A stretch of DNA of 21,265 nucleotides from a virus. Positions within the stretch are counted from its first letter, which is position 1. Each line of letters begins with the position of its first letter. The position numbers and the translations under genes are program-made. The stretch lies in the IMG/VR virus record IMGVR_UViG_3300017917_001832, positions 1-21,265 of that record, one strand, 5' to 3'. This document shows, piece after piece, positions 6,283 to 14,901 of the stretch. The notes under the pieces were generated by a model. That model worked only from the letters and a program-made list of their open reading frames with translations, was not told the origin of the DNA and ran no database searches.

Positions 6283-6314
6283 AAGAGTATAAATTTAAAT
6301 AGGAGTGCCCAAAT

Positions 6315-6662
6315 ATGACCCCAGGGCTTGTAAATTTTGTTTGTCCCCAAGGATCTACATTTAAAAGGACATTAACATATACCCTGGATAATGCACCCAT
6401 TGATTTAAGTGGATATTCTGCAAGATTACAGGTAAGAGAAGCATATTATTCAACAGAGCCAATATTGAGCATAGCTTCATCTGGAAGTGGAATATATATT
6501 GGTGGATCAGCTGGAACAATAGATATTTTAATATCAGACTCACAAACTTCACAATTACCTGCAGGTACACATGTTTATGACCTAGAAATAATTAGTCCAT
6601 CACTTGAAGTAAATAGACTAATTGAAGGAAATTGGACTGTCACTCCAGAGGTGACAAGATAA
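6315..6662 (+). CDS. Tail-associated beta-sandwich protein, first cassette (115 aa)
   Basis: The opening FVCPQGSTFKRTLTYTLD, the core IDLSGYSARLQVREAY and the ending HVYDLEIISPS...GNWTVTPEV match a small all-beta protein found in many phage tail regions, which resembles the N-terminal domain of baseplate upper (BppU-like) proteins. It usually precedes a collagen-like or fibre gene, as here. A paralogue with the same landmarks (LSGYTPRFTI, YVYDVEIRSGG, VTGTITVTQDV) is at 15453-15809. Strong AGGAG, nine bases before the ATG. The stop overlaps the next ATG. A structural or attachment role is inferred from context. Confidence 0.75.
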   Translation: MTPGLVNFVCPQGSTFKRTLTYTLDNAPIDLSGYSARLQVREAYYSTEPILSIASSGSGIYIGGSAGTIDILISDSQTSQLPAGTHVYDLEIISPSLEVNRLIEGNWTVTPEVTR

Positions 6663-7108
6663 TGTCAGAATTAAAAGTACAAGTTGAAGAAATAATTAAT
6701 AATGTAACTATTGATGAAGAAACAGTTGAAGTAATTCTTGGAAACTCTGGTCCACAAGGTGGCAGAGGAACTGGTATTTTAAATGGAACAACTCCTCCAG
6801 ATATTAATCTTGGAATATTAGGAGATTTTTATTTAAATACAACAAATATGAATTTATATGGTCCAAAAACTGAATCAGGTTGGGGAGATCCAACAGATTT
6901 AGTTGGAAACCAAGAACTTGGATATGAACATATTCAAGAAGTTGCAGCAACAACTTGGACCATAGAACACGGATTAGGTTTCGTACCTAATATTACAGTG
7001 GTTGATTCAGCAGGAACAGTTGTTGAGGGGTCATACGACTATCCAGATTCAAATACTGTAATTTTAACCTTTATTGGGGCATTCTCAGGAAGGGCTTATT
7101 TATCATAA
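6662..7108 (+). CDS. Tail protein with short collagen-like GPQG segment (148 aa)
   Basis: I chose ATG 6662, which overlaps the upstream stop (TAATG), over an in-frame ATG at 6632 inside the previous gene. Residues 1-33 form beta strands (IINNVTIDEETVEVILGNS), followed by a short GPQGGRGTG collagen-like element. Next comes the typical phage fibre segment GDFYLNTTNMNLYGPK...GWGDP, and then a C-terminal domain from about residue 85 (TTWTIEHGLGFVPNITVVD, then FSGRAYLS) that recurs at the ends of many tail proteins. Its partner arrangement with the 115-aa protein is repeated at 15453-16387. Probably a small trimeric fibre or connector. Confidence 0.8.
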   Translation: MSELKVQVEEIINNVTIDEETVEVILGNSGPQGGRGTGILNGTTPPDINLGILGDFYLNTTNMNLYGPKTESGWGDPTDLVGNQELGYEHIQEVAATTWTIEHGLGFVPNITVVDSAGTVVEGSYDYPDSNTVILTFIGAFSGRAYLS

Positions 7109-7128
7109 TAGGGAGGTGAATATAGAAT

Positions 7129-8571
7129 ATGGCTAGAAAGTTTTTAACAAATATTGATTTAAATAGTAATGAATTACGCAATGGTGTTATTCATAATTTG
7201 GCTACAGATCCATTAACTGGAACTGCTGGTCAGCTTTATTTCAATACTGTTGATCAAGTGTTAAAAGTCTACAATGGCACAACAAACCAATGGGAAGCTG
7301 TTGGATCTGTTGAATTTATTGGAGATGCAGTAGCCAACCTACTTAGTGCAGGTACTGGCATAGAGCTAACATATGATGATGGTGCAGATCAGCTAACTAT
7401 AACAAATACTGGTGTTATAGATCTTGAAGGAACTGCTAATGAAGTTCTTGTAAGTGCTTCAGCAGGATCTGTTATCCTAAGTCTTCCAGATAACATTCAT
7501 GTTGATGTTACTGGTGACTTGACAGGAAATGCAGATACTGCAACTGCATTAGAAACTGCAAGAACAATTAACCTTGGAGGTGTTCTAAGCGGAAGCGTAA
7601 GCTTTGATGGAACCTCTGATGTTACTATTACTGCAGATATCGTAGCAGATGCAGTGACTCTTGGATCAGATACTACTGGTGATTATGTTGCAAGTGTTTC
7701 TGGATCTGGTGACGGTATTAGTGTTACTGGAACTGGAGAAGGTGCTCTTGTAACAATTTCAAACACTGGTGTTACATCACTTTATGGTACAGAAAATGAA
7801 GTTGTTGTATCAGCATCTGCTGGTGCAGTAACAATTGGACTACCTGATAATGTAATCATATCTGGAGATCTTACAGTTAATGGAGATCTTACAGTAAGTG
7901 GTAGTGTGACAGCACTAAATACAGAAACCTTGTTAGTTGAAGATAATGTTGTTACATTAAATAGTAACGTAACAGGATCTCCTGTAGCTAATGCTGGAAT
8001 TGAAGTTGAAAGAGGTACAGAAACTAATGCATCACTAATCTGGAATGAAAATACAGATAAGTGGGAAGTTGGTTTGCTTGGCTCAGAAACAGCAATTTCA
8101 ATTGAGGGTCATACACATGTGTCTACAGATATTACTGATTTTACAGAAGCAGTTGAAGATGTAGTTGGTGGTTTAGTAGAAAACACCGATACTATATCTT
8201 GGACTTATACTGATGGATCAGATATCCTTGAGGCAAATGTAGTAACATCTGGAAGTGCATCATACTTAACAACAGTTGGTGGTGTTGCAGTAGATCTGAC
8301 AACATTAGAACCAAAACTTGTTACTGATGGTTTTGCAAAGAAATATTCAGAACAAAATGGTTCATTAACATCAGTTGGTGGTGTATGTACTTGGACAGTA
8401 ACTCATAATTTGGGAACAAAGGCTGTAAACGTACAAGTGTACGAAGTTGCAGCTGATTATAACCAAGTTGAAGTTGATGTTCAACATACTTCTACATCAG
8501 TAGTTACACTAAAGATAAACAGTGGGTCAACAATTACAGCTGGTACTTATGAAGTTGTAGTAATTGGCTAA
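7129..8571 (+). CDS. Tail fibre protein (480 aa)
   Basis: The start is fixed by GGGAGGTGA at 7111-7119, the strongest ribosome binding site in the window. Residues 1-59 form the attachment module MARKFLTNIDL...DPLTGTAGQLYFNT...LKVYNG...WEAVG, shared with the next fibre. Residues about 91-122 and 209-241 are an internal duplication (TNTGVxxLxGTxNEVxVSASAG...LPDN). Residues 145-170 carry the ART-INLGG...FDGTSDV fibre repeat, and residues 244-312 carry the block DLTVNGDLTVSGSV...NAGIEVERGT...WNENTDKWEV well known from T4-like aquatic phage fibres. The C-terminal domain (TWTVTHNLGTKAVNVQVYEV, from about 415) is of the same type as in the 6662-7108 product. Likely a trimeric receptor-binding fibre. 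Confidence 0.85.
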   Translation: MARKFLTNIDLNSNELRNGVIHNLATDPLTGTAGQLYFNTVDQVLKVYNGTTNQWEAVGSVEFIGDAVANLLSAGTGIELTYDDGADQLTITNTGVIDLEGTANEVLVSASAGSVILSLPDNIHVDVTGDLTGNADTATALETARTINLGGVLSGSVSFDGTSDVTITADIVADAVTLGSDTTGDYVASVSGSGDGISVTGTGEGALVTISNTGVTSLYGTENEVVVSASAGAVTIGLPDNVIISGDLTVNGDLTVSGSVTALNTETLLVEDNVVTLNSNVTGSPVANAGIEVERGTETNASLIWNENTDKWEVGLLGSETAISIEGHTHVSTDITDFTEAVEDVVGGLVENTDTISWTYTDGSDILEANVVTSGSASYLTTVGGVAVDLTTLEPKLVTDGFAKKYSEQNGSLTSVGGVCTWTVTHNLGTKAVNVQVYEVAADYNQVEVDVQHTSTSVVTLKINSGSTITAGTYEVVVIG

Positions 8572-8573
8572 AG

Positions 8574-8579
8574 TATAAT
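8574..8579 (+). promoter_or_regulatory. Possible -10 box (TATAAT) before the 808-aa fibre
   Basis: A perfect TATAAT three bases after the stop of the 480-aa fibre gene, preceded by AAG rather than TGn and without a clear -35. If used, transcription would begin just before the hairpin at 8587-8615, placing that hairpin at the very 5' end of the mRNA. Confidence 0.3.
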
Positions 8580-8586
8580 ATAAAGT

Positions 8587-8615
8587 GGGGAGCTGGTGAA
8601 ATAATCCAGCTCCTC
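8587..8615 (+). promoter_or_regulatory. Strong intergenic RNA hairpin, no U-tract
   Basis: GGAGCTGG (8589-8596) pairs perfectly with CCAGCTCC (8606-8613) across a nine-base loop. A G-U pair and a G-C pair extend the stem to ten. The sequence after it is ATCTAAAAAGG, so a standard intrinsic terminator is unlikely. It ends 17 bases before the ATG at 8633 and upstream of the AAAAGGA ribosome binding site. An mRNA stabiliser, processing site or transcript-end trap between two fibre genes is possible. Confidence 0.6.
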
Positions 8616-8632
8616 ATCTAAAAAGGAATTTT

Positions 8633-11059
8633 ATGGCAAAGAAATTTTTAACAGGATTAACCCTAGTTAATTTAGATTCAGATCCTTTAACAGGATCAGA
8701 GGGAGAGCTTTATTTTAATACCTCTGCATCTGTTGCCAAAATATATAAAGCTGGTCAATGGACAGAATTAGGTGCTGGTTCTGGTGGCGGAGTTATAATA
8801 TCTGAAACAGCACCACTATTACCTAGTGCTGGAGATCTATGGTATCAAGCAAGTTCTGGATCATTATCAGTTTTTGATGGAACATATTGGGTAGAAATAA
8901 ATGGAGCAGTTAGTTTAACAGAAGAACAAGTTCAAGACTATGCTTCTAATTTATTCATACACAGTAGCCATAATAATATATCTGCTCAATATGATGATCT
9001 AAATAATAAAATAATTTTATCTACTAGTGCAAGTATTACAAATGAACAAATTCAAGATGCCGTATATCCATTATTTGCCCATCCAAATAATAGCAATATA
9101 ACAATATCATATGATGATGACAATAATCAAATAATTTTTACTGCACTATCTGATGAAAATATACAGGATTTGGCTGCAGATCTTTTAAATCATTTAAATC
9201 ATATAAACATGTCTGCTTCCTATAATGACAGTGCAAATCAAATAATATTATCTGCACCATATTCATTTACAGCAGAAGAAATACAAGATTTAGCAGCAGA
9301 TCTTTTATACCATGAAGGTCATACAAATATTGGTGTAATTTATGACGATGAAAATAATCAAATATTCCTTTCAGCAAGTGCAACTGTTCCAACAGAAGAT
9401 ATTCAGGATGCAGCAGCAAACTTATTTACACATGAAAATCATTCAAATATTGTAGTAATTTATGATGATGAAAACAATCAAATTATTTTAAGTGGATCAG
9501 CTTCCTTTACTACTGAAGAAATTCAGGATGCAATTGCACCATTGTTTGATCATCTTAACCATGTTGGAATGTCAGCGTCATATGATGATGGTAATAATCA
9601 AATAATATTATCTGCAGATCCTGGAAGTGGAATTACAATATCAAACACGGCACCATTATCACCACAAGAAGGAGATGGATGGTATAACAATGATACTGGA
9701 GCATTCTACTTATTTGATGGAACATACTGGGTAGAAGTAAACGGTATTATAAATGGTTTGACAGAAGACCAGGTACAAGATTATGTAGCACCACTATTTA
9801 CACATAGTAATCATACAAATGTTGTTGCTACTTATGACGATTTAAATAATAAAATAATTTTAAATACAAGTGCATCAATTACAAATATTGATTCTATAGT
9901 TGCACCAGATTATATTACTTTTGATACCACCCCAGAAACTAGTAGTGCTGCTGTTGGAACATTGTCTTGGGATTCTGGAGAAAGTGGACTAAATGCTCAA
10001 CTAAATACAAATATAAATGTAACCCTTGGTCAAGAAGTATATACAGTTGCTAAGAATGCTGAGGCAACAACACTTACTAAGGGTGAAGTTGTTATGGTTA
10101 ATGGTGCTTCTGGTCAAAAGCCAAGAATTGTTAGAGCATCAAATACATCAGATGCAACATCTGCAAGAACATTTGGTATTGTTGCAGAAAATATTGCTAG
10201 TGGTGCAGAAGGCATTATAATAACACAGGGCATTGTTAAAAATATAAATACTAATGGATTTAATGAAGGAGATATTCTTTATCTATCTTCTACTCCTGGA
10301 CAGGTTACAACAGTAAAACCACAGGCTCCAAACCATTATGTTTTTGTTGGGGTAGTATTAAAGAAAAGCAATACTGCTGGAAGAATATATGTAAAGCCAC
10401 AAAATGGATATGAATTAGATGAAATTCATAATGTAAGAATTACAAGTGTTCAAAATGATGATATTTTACTATATAATTCAGCATCTTCTATATGGGTAAA
10501 TAGTCCAAAACAAAATATTATAAATACTGCTAGTGCCGCTGCAGTTACCTATCTTGTTGATGCTGCACCTAGTACTTTAGATACATTAAATGAACTGGCT
10601 GCAGCACTAGGTGATGATCCTAATTTTGCTACTACTATAGTAAATGCACTAGCTGAAAAATTAAGTGCAGCAGCTGCTTCTGTTACATATGCTACAAAAA
10701 CGGAAGTAAATGAAATAGCAGACATTACTCCATTAGATAATATTAAAAGTCAGTTTGATGGAAAAAGAACTAGATTTTTACCAACATATTTAGGGACACA
10801 AGTTAATATTACCAATCCTTATAGGTTGCTTCTAAATATTAATGGTATAATACAAGTGGTGGACTACCCAGAATTAGTCTGGTCGTCACCGTTACCAAGA
10901 CAAGGTTTTTGGATTGATAACGATGGATACATAGTCTTCTCTGAAGCTCCACCACCTGGATCAACATTTGACGCAAGACTTATGGCTGGTTCAACAACAA
11001 CTACAAAAACGAAACTATTGTATCCATTTGAACCAGTGGATATTTTACTAGGAGAGTAA
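8633..11059 (+). CDS. Large tail fibre with tandem EIQD/YDDxNNQIIL repeats (808 aa)
   Basis: Residues 1-46 repeat the attachment module of the previous fibre (MAKKFLTGLTL...DPLTGSEGELYFNT). Two GDxWY...FDGTYWVE modules end near residues 90 and 370. Six tandem copies of a roughly 39-residue unit (EEIQDxAAxLFxHxNH then YDDxNNQIIL) fill residues 97-330, with a seventh at about 378-416. After that come a beta-rich block near 425-640 (EVVMVNGASGQKPRIVRA, RTFGIVAENIASGA, GDILYLSSTPG), the widespread fibre repeat STLDTLNELAAALGDDPNFA near 655-675, and a C-terminal domain with NGIIQVVDYPELVW and IVFSEAPPPGSTFDARL. All are motifs of T4-like aquatic phage fibres. AAAAGGA at 8621-8627 supports the start. 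Confidence 0.85.
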   Translation: MAKKFLTGLTLVNLDSDPLTGSEGELYFNTSASVAKIYKAGQWTELGAGSGGGVIISETAPLLPSAGDLWYQASSGSLSVFDGTYWVEINGAVSLTEEQVQDYASNLFIHSSHNNISAQYDDLNNKIILSTSASITNEQIQDAVYPLFAHPNNSNITISYDDDNNQIIFTALSDENIQDLAADLLNHLNHINMSASYNDSANQIILSAPYSFTAEEIQDLAADLLYHEGHTNIGVIYDDENNQIFLSASATVPTEDIQDAAANLFTHENHSNIVVIYDDENNQIILSGSASFTTEEIQDAIAPLFDHLNHVGMSASYDDGNNQIILSADPGSGITISNTAPLSPQEGDGWYNNDTGAFYLFDGTYWVEVNGIINGLTEDQVQDYVAPLFTHSNHTNVVATYDDLNNKIILNTSASITNIDSIVAPDYITFDTTPETSSAAVGTLSWDSGESGLNAQLNTNINVTLGQEVYTVAKNAEATTLTKGEVVMVNGASGQKPRIVRASNTSDATSARTFGIVAENIASGAEGIIITQGIVKNINTNGFNEGDILYLSSTPGQVTTVKPQAPNHYVFVGVVLKKSNTAGRIYVKPQNGYELDEIHNVRITSVQNDDILLYNSASSIWVNSPKQNIINTASAAAVTYLVDAAPSTLDTLNELAAALGDDPNFATTIVNALAEKLSAAAASVTYATKTEVNEIADITPLDNIKSQFDGKRTRFLPTYLGTQVNITNPYRLLLNINGIIQVVDYPELVWSSPLPRQGFWIDNDGYIVFSEAPPPGSTFDARLMAGSTTTTKTKLLYPFEPVDILLGE
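8921..9622 (+). repeat. Six tandem copies of a ~39-residue fibre repeat
   Basis: Each copy runs from the EEQVQD/EEIQD motif to IILS, with a conserved H-x-x-H-x-N in the middle and a YDDxNNQ turn. Copies differ strongly in the residues between NI and YDD, and the DNA is well diverged, so this is an old protein repeat rather than a recent DNA amplification. A seventh copy follows near 9764-9880 after an unrelated insert. Confidence 0.85.
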
Positions 11060-11066
11060 ATAAAAT

Positions 11067-14000
11067 ATGGCAAGAAAAGTTATAGTGGAGACTGACTACA
11101 CTTTTAATCCAGCTACAAGGACTATTGTTCTTAATGAATATATTCCAAGAGAAAGACTTATCTTAATCACAAATGTTACAACTAATCAAGTTTTATATAA
11201 TTTTTCTGATACCAGCCTAGCATTACAGTCTCTTACAACAGCTATAACTCCACAAGGCACTGGTCAAACAACCATAGTTCTTGGATATAACACAGTTGGA
11301 ATGAATTCAACTGATAAAATTCAGGTAGTTTTTGATGAAGCTGATCAAAAATTTACTCCATCTGAAACACAGTTAGATCCTACAAATAAATTTAGAGTTA
11401 CAACTCCACAATCTTTAATTGATACAGACTTTGAATATGGTCTACAGAATAGCAAGTGGGAAAGTCTTGCAATGATTAACAATAGACCATTTGCTTATCC
11501 AACTGCTACACCAGTTCCAAATATAACTGGTATTGCAATGAGCACAGGTTCAAGAACTGTTACAATTACCACATCTATTGCACATGGTATTACAGTTGGA
11601 ACACCTGTGTATGTACAAGATACATATTTATCATTTGCAAATGGAAACTTTGTTGTTGAAACGGTTCCAACATCTACAACATTTACATATACCGCAAGAG
11701 CAGCAAATAATACATCGATCACAGCAATTTGGGATCAATTTAAGACAAATGTTTTTGTTGGTGCACTATATACTGGTGCAGCAATTGGTGGAACTCCAAC
11801 ATTTACATATTCAGGTCAACAAGTAACTGCAGTAACAACAGTCCCACATGGATTATCTATTGGAAATGAAATTGCTATAACTGGTACAACTGCACTAACT
11901 AATGCACCAAATGGAACATTTATAGTTACAACAGTTGATAGCCCAACACAATTTAAGTTTTATGTTCCAGCAGCACCAACTGGCACCATAGCATCTGGAA
12001 CTATTTACAATCTTCCACAAGGAAGCTTTTTACATAGAGCTTTTGATGGTGGTGTTATATTTTCAAATAATGCTAACTCAAACTTTGAACAGTCAATTAG
12101 ACAAACTCGTAGATACTTTAGATATCAATCTGGAAAAGGTATTCAAGCATCAACTGGAACTATTTTAAAGCCAAATCTACAGCTTGACTCTATCACGGCA
12201 AATGGAACAATTGCAACTGTTCAAACAAAAGAAAAGCATAATATTCAGCCAGGTGCATCAATTACAATTGCTGGTGCAGATGAGGCAACATATAATGGAA
12301 CATTTACAGTAACATCTGTTACTGGATATAATACATTCCAATATACAATGAACAGTGTTCCAGTATCAACAACTGGAACTGGTCCTTATTATTGCTCTGT
12401 TAATAACTGGTATGGATCAGTTAATAGAATGGGTATTTTTGATCAGCAAAATGGTATGTTCTGGCAATATGATGGACAGGTATTAAGTATTGTTAGAAGA
12501 AATTCAACATTCCAACTTTCTGGAAGAGTATCTGTAACAAATGGTTCAAGTACTGTTACACAAACAAGCTCTTCATTTCCAACACTATTTGCCCAACAAG
12601 CAAAGCCTGGTGACTTTATTGTAATTCGTGGTCAATCATATAGAATTCAAGACATTGCAAGTAATACATCTATGACAATTACACCAGCCTATAGAGGTGC
12701 AACAACCACTATGGCAAATGTATCTAAAACAGTTGATACAGTAATAACACAGTCTCAATTTAATATAGATAAAATAGATGGAACTGGTCCATCAGGATAC
12801 AATATTGATCTTGCAAAGATGCAAATGTTCTATATTGACTATTCATGGTATGGTGCAGGATTTATTAGATGGGGTGTTAGAGGAACTGACGGTAACGTAA
12901 TTTATGTTCATAAGATGCCAAATAATAACGTTAACCAAGAAGCATTCATGCGTTCAGGTAACTTACCAGCTAGATATGAAGTATCAACATTACCTCCATA
13001 CACATTCCTATCAGCTACTGTTGGAGCATCAGATACTGTAATGTCTGTTGGATCAACAGCAAACTTCCCATCATCTGGTACACTTTGTATTAGAAGTGGT
13101 TCAACATATGAATATGTTAACTATACTGGAAAAACAGCTACAAGCTTTACTGGTCTAATTAGAGCAAGAGCAGGTTTAACTACCGTACAATCACTAACAA
13201 TAGCAAATGGATCTAATCAAGGAACAATTGCTAGTGCTGCAAATCTTCAGGTTGGTATGAGAGTAGTAAGTGCATCTATACCAGAAGGAACATTTATTAC
13301 AAATATAAGTGGAAATACATTAACATTAAGTCAAGCAGTAACCGCTGCAAATCCTACTGATGTTTTATTCCCACCAATGGGTGCTACAACTGGTCAAACA
13401 TTTACATATAGCGATACTGCACCAGTTGCTGTAGAATTTGCCTATCCAACATTTGGATCTACACTATCTCACTGGGGTACATCTGTAATTATGGATGGTA
13501 GATTTGATGATGATAAGTCTCTAGTTTTCACATATGGACAAACATCATTTGCCAATATTGCATCAGGTGCATCTAAAGCATTATTCTCAATTCGTGTTGC
13601 TCCATCTGCAGATAATGGTGTTGCATCAGGATTTGGTCAAAGAGAAAATATTAATCGTATGCAATTAGTTTTAAGAGCACTTGATATTACAACAAGAACC
13701 TCTGGTGCTAATATGCTAGTTCGTGCATTCCTAAACGCAACACCTTCAGTTTCAACAACTTGGACAAATGCTGTTGCAAATGCTACAAATATAGCTAATT
13801 CATCATTGGCACAAATTGCAGACCATGGAACTGGTGTGGCTACTGTTACTGGTGGTGAAATCACTGGTGGTTTCTTCGTAAGCAGCACTGGTGCAATTGA
13901 TTTATCAACAGTTCGTGATCTTGGTAATGCCATTCTTGGTGGTGGAACAACTACTGCTAATACTGGAATTTATCCAGATGGTCCAGATACTTTAACAATT

Positions 14001-14072
14001 GTTGTTACAAATCTTGGAGCATCAGCAATTGACGTTCTTGGAAGGATATCCTGGACAGAAGCACAGGCTTAG
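11067..14072 (+). CDS. Large T4-like cyanophage-type structural protein, baseplate or fibre (1001 aa)
   Basis: The longest gene of the window; GGAGAG at 11051-11056 supports ATG 11067. Three beta modules of the type HGxxxGxxVxIxG...NGTFxVTxV...TxFxY lie at about residues 171-210, 260-300 and 388-430. Between and after them comes a long conserved region: RQTRRYFRYQSGKGIQAS (345-362), NWYGSVNRMGIFDQQNGMFW (447-466), GDFIVIRGQSYRIQDI (515-530), DGTGPSGYNID (571-581), YIDYSWYGAGFIRWGVRG (589-606) and SGNLPARYEVS (630-640). I recognise this order from very large structural proteins of T4-like cyanophages. The C-terminal third (DDKSLVFTYGQTS, ending VLGRISWTEAQA) also belongs to that type. A virion role at the baseplate periphery or proximal fibre is inferred. 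Confidence 0.85.
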   Translation: MARKVIVETDYTFNPATRTIVLNEYIPRERLILITNVTTNQVLYNFSDTSLALQSLTTAITPQGTGQTTIVLGYNTVGMNSTDKIQVVFDEADQKFTPSETQLDPTNKFRVTTPQSLIDTDFEYGLQNSKWESLAMINNRPFAYPTATPVPNITGIAMSTGSRTVTITTSIAHGITVGTPVYVQDTYLSFANGNFVVETVPTSTTFTYTARAANNTSITAIWDQFKTNVFVGALYTGAAIGGTPTFTYSGQQVTAVTTVPHGLSIGNEIAITGTTALTNAPNGTFIVTTVDSPTQFKFYVPAAPTGTIASGTIYNLPQGSFLHRAFDGGVIFSNNANSNFEQSIRQTRRYFRYQSGKGIQASTGTILKPNLQLDSITANGTIATVQTKEKHNIQPGASITIAGADEATYNGTFTVTSVTGYNTFQYTMNSVPVSTTGTGPYYCSVNNWYGSVNRMGIFDQQNGMFWQYDGQVLSIVRRNSTFQLSGRVSVTNGSSTVTQTSSSFPTLFAQQAKPGDFIVIRGQSYRIQDIASNTSMTITPAYRGATTTMANVSKTVDTVITQSQFNIDKIDGTGPSGYNIDLAKMQMFYIDYSWYGAGFIRWGVRGTDGNVIYVHKMPNNNVNQEAFMRSGNLPARYEVSTLPPYTFLSATVGASDTVMSVGSTANFPSSGTLCIRSGSTYEYVNYTGKTATSFTGLIRARAGLTTVQSLTIANGSNQGTIASAANLQVGMRVVSASIPEGTFITNISGNTLTLSQAVTAANPTDVLFPPMGATTGQTFTYSDTAPVAVEFAYPTFGSTLSHWGTSVIMDGRFDDDKSLVFTYGQTSFANIASGASKALFSIRVAPSADNGVASGFGQRENINRMQLVLRALDITTRTSGANMLVRAFLNATPSVSTTWTNAVANATNIANSSLAQIADHGTGVATVTGGEITGGFFVSSTGAIDLSTVRDLGNAILGGGTTTANTGIYPDGPDTLTIVVTNLGASAIDVLGRISWTEAQA

Positions 14073-14081
14073 TGATGACTT

Positions 14082-14849
14082 ATGGCTCTTAATAAATTAA
14101 ACCATAATTATAATCAACCATTACAAGTTATTGGTCTAAGTTCAAATTATATAAAAACTAATGATATTCAGTCAATAAACTCAGTAGTAAATTCTGCATC
14201 AGTTTCAAATTTAAGAGCAACAGTTATTAATGCAACTTCAGCAACAATTGGAAATATTTCAAATTCAGAACTACAGTTTTTAGATGGGGTTACATCAAAT
14301 GTTCAAGCACAATTAAATGCACTTTCATTAGTTGGTGGAGTACCTGCAGGTTCATTAATAATGTATTCTGGAACAAGTTCTACTGTTCCAAGTGGATGGC
14401 TACTATGTGATGGATCAGCACAATCAAGATCAGTTTTTTCAACATTATTTGGAATAGTTGGAACAACATATGGTGCTGGTGATGGATCTAGCACATTTAA
14501 CTTACCAGACTTTAGAGGTCGTGCACCACTTGGAGCTGGAACTGGTGCAGGTTCTTCAACTGGTTCTTTTACTACTGGTGCACCATCTGGTACAGCATTA
14601 ACAGCAAGAGCCCTTGGTACATGGGGTGGTGCAGAATCACATACACTTCAAACATCTGAAATGCCAAGCCATACACATCCAATATCTATGGTTTGGGGTA
14701 CTGGTTGGACTGGTGGTAACTTGGGAAATGCTTACTCACCACTTGGTAATAATCCACAAAACAATGGTGTTGCAAATGCTACTGGTGGTGGTGGAGCACA
14801 TAATAATATCCAGCCATCTTTAGTAGTTAATTTTATTATAAAAACATAG
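14082..14849 (+). CDS. Short tail fibre with phage tail-collar domain (255 aa)
   Basis: Residues 62-81 carry the SELQFLDGVTSNVQAQLNA fibre repeat. Residues 88-152 are a phage tail-collar domain: AGSLIMYSGTSSTVPSGWLL, CDGS, TLFGIVGTTYGAGDGSSTFN and LPDFRGRAPLG. The receptor-facing part includes EMPSHTHP (193-200), whose His-x-His resembles the metal-binding motif of T4 gp12-type short fibres, a Gly/Asn-rich stretch, and the typical ending AHNNIQPSLVVNFIIK. Length and layout fit a T4 gp12-like or MdpB-like adhesin. No good ribosome binding site is visible in the nine-base gap after the previous stop, so translation may depend on reinitiation. Confidence 0.9.
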   Translation: MALNKLNHNYNQPLQVIGLSSNYIKTNDIQSINSVVNSASVSNLRATVINATSATIGNISNSELQFLDGVTSNVQAQLNALSLVGGVPAGSLIMYSGTSSTVPSGWLLCDGSAQSRSVFSTLFGIVGTTYGAGDGSSTFNLPDFRGRAPLGAGTGAGSSTGSFTTGAPSGTALTARALGTWGGAESHTLQTSEMPSHTHPISMVWGTGWTGGNLGNAYSPLGNNPQNNGVANATGGGGAHNNIQPSLVVNFIIKT

Positions 14850-14850
14850 T

Positions 14851-14879
14851 TTTACAAATTACTCAATATATGATATTAT
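14851..14879 (+). promoter_or_regulatory. Sigma70-type promoter with extended -10 (TTTACA-17-TATTAT)
   Basis: TTTACA at 14851-14856, a 17-base spacer, TATTAT at 14874-14879 with TG at 14871-14872. It begins right after the stop of the collar-domain gene and lies 22 bases before the ATG at 14902, which has AAAGG ten bases upstream. Confidence 0.55.
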
Positions 14880-14901
14880 ATTTAAGATAGAAAGGTATTA
14901 A

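Noticed and set aside
6632-6664. ATG 6632 as start of the GPQG protein
   Set aside because: It lies within the preceding gene; ATG 6662 forms the TAATG overlap typical here, and the product from there starts like its homologues.
8587-8615. Intrinsic terminator after the 480-aa fibre
   Set aside because: The stem is strong, but the following bases (ATCTAAAAAGG) are not a U-tract on either strand; kept as a hairpin of unknown role.
13637-13933. Minus-strand open frame of 98 aa within the 1001-aa gene
   Set aside because: It is opposite a continuous coding frame with family-typical sequence and has no ribosome binding site.
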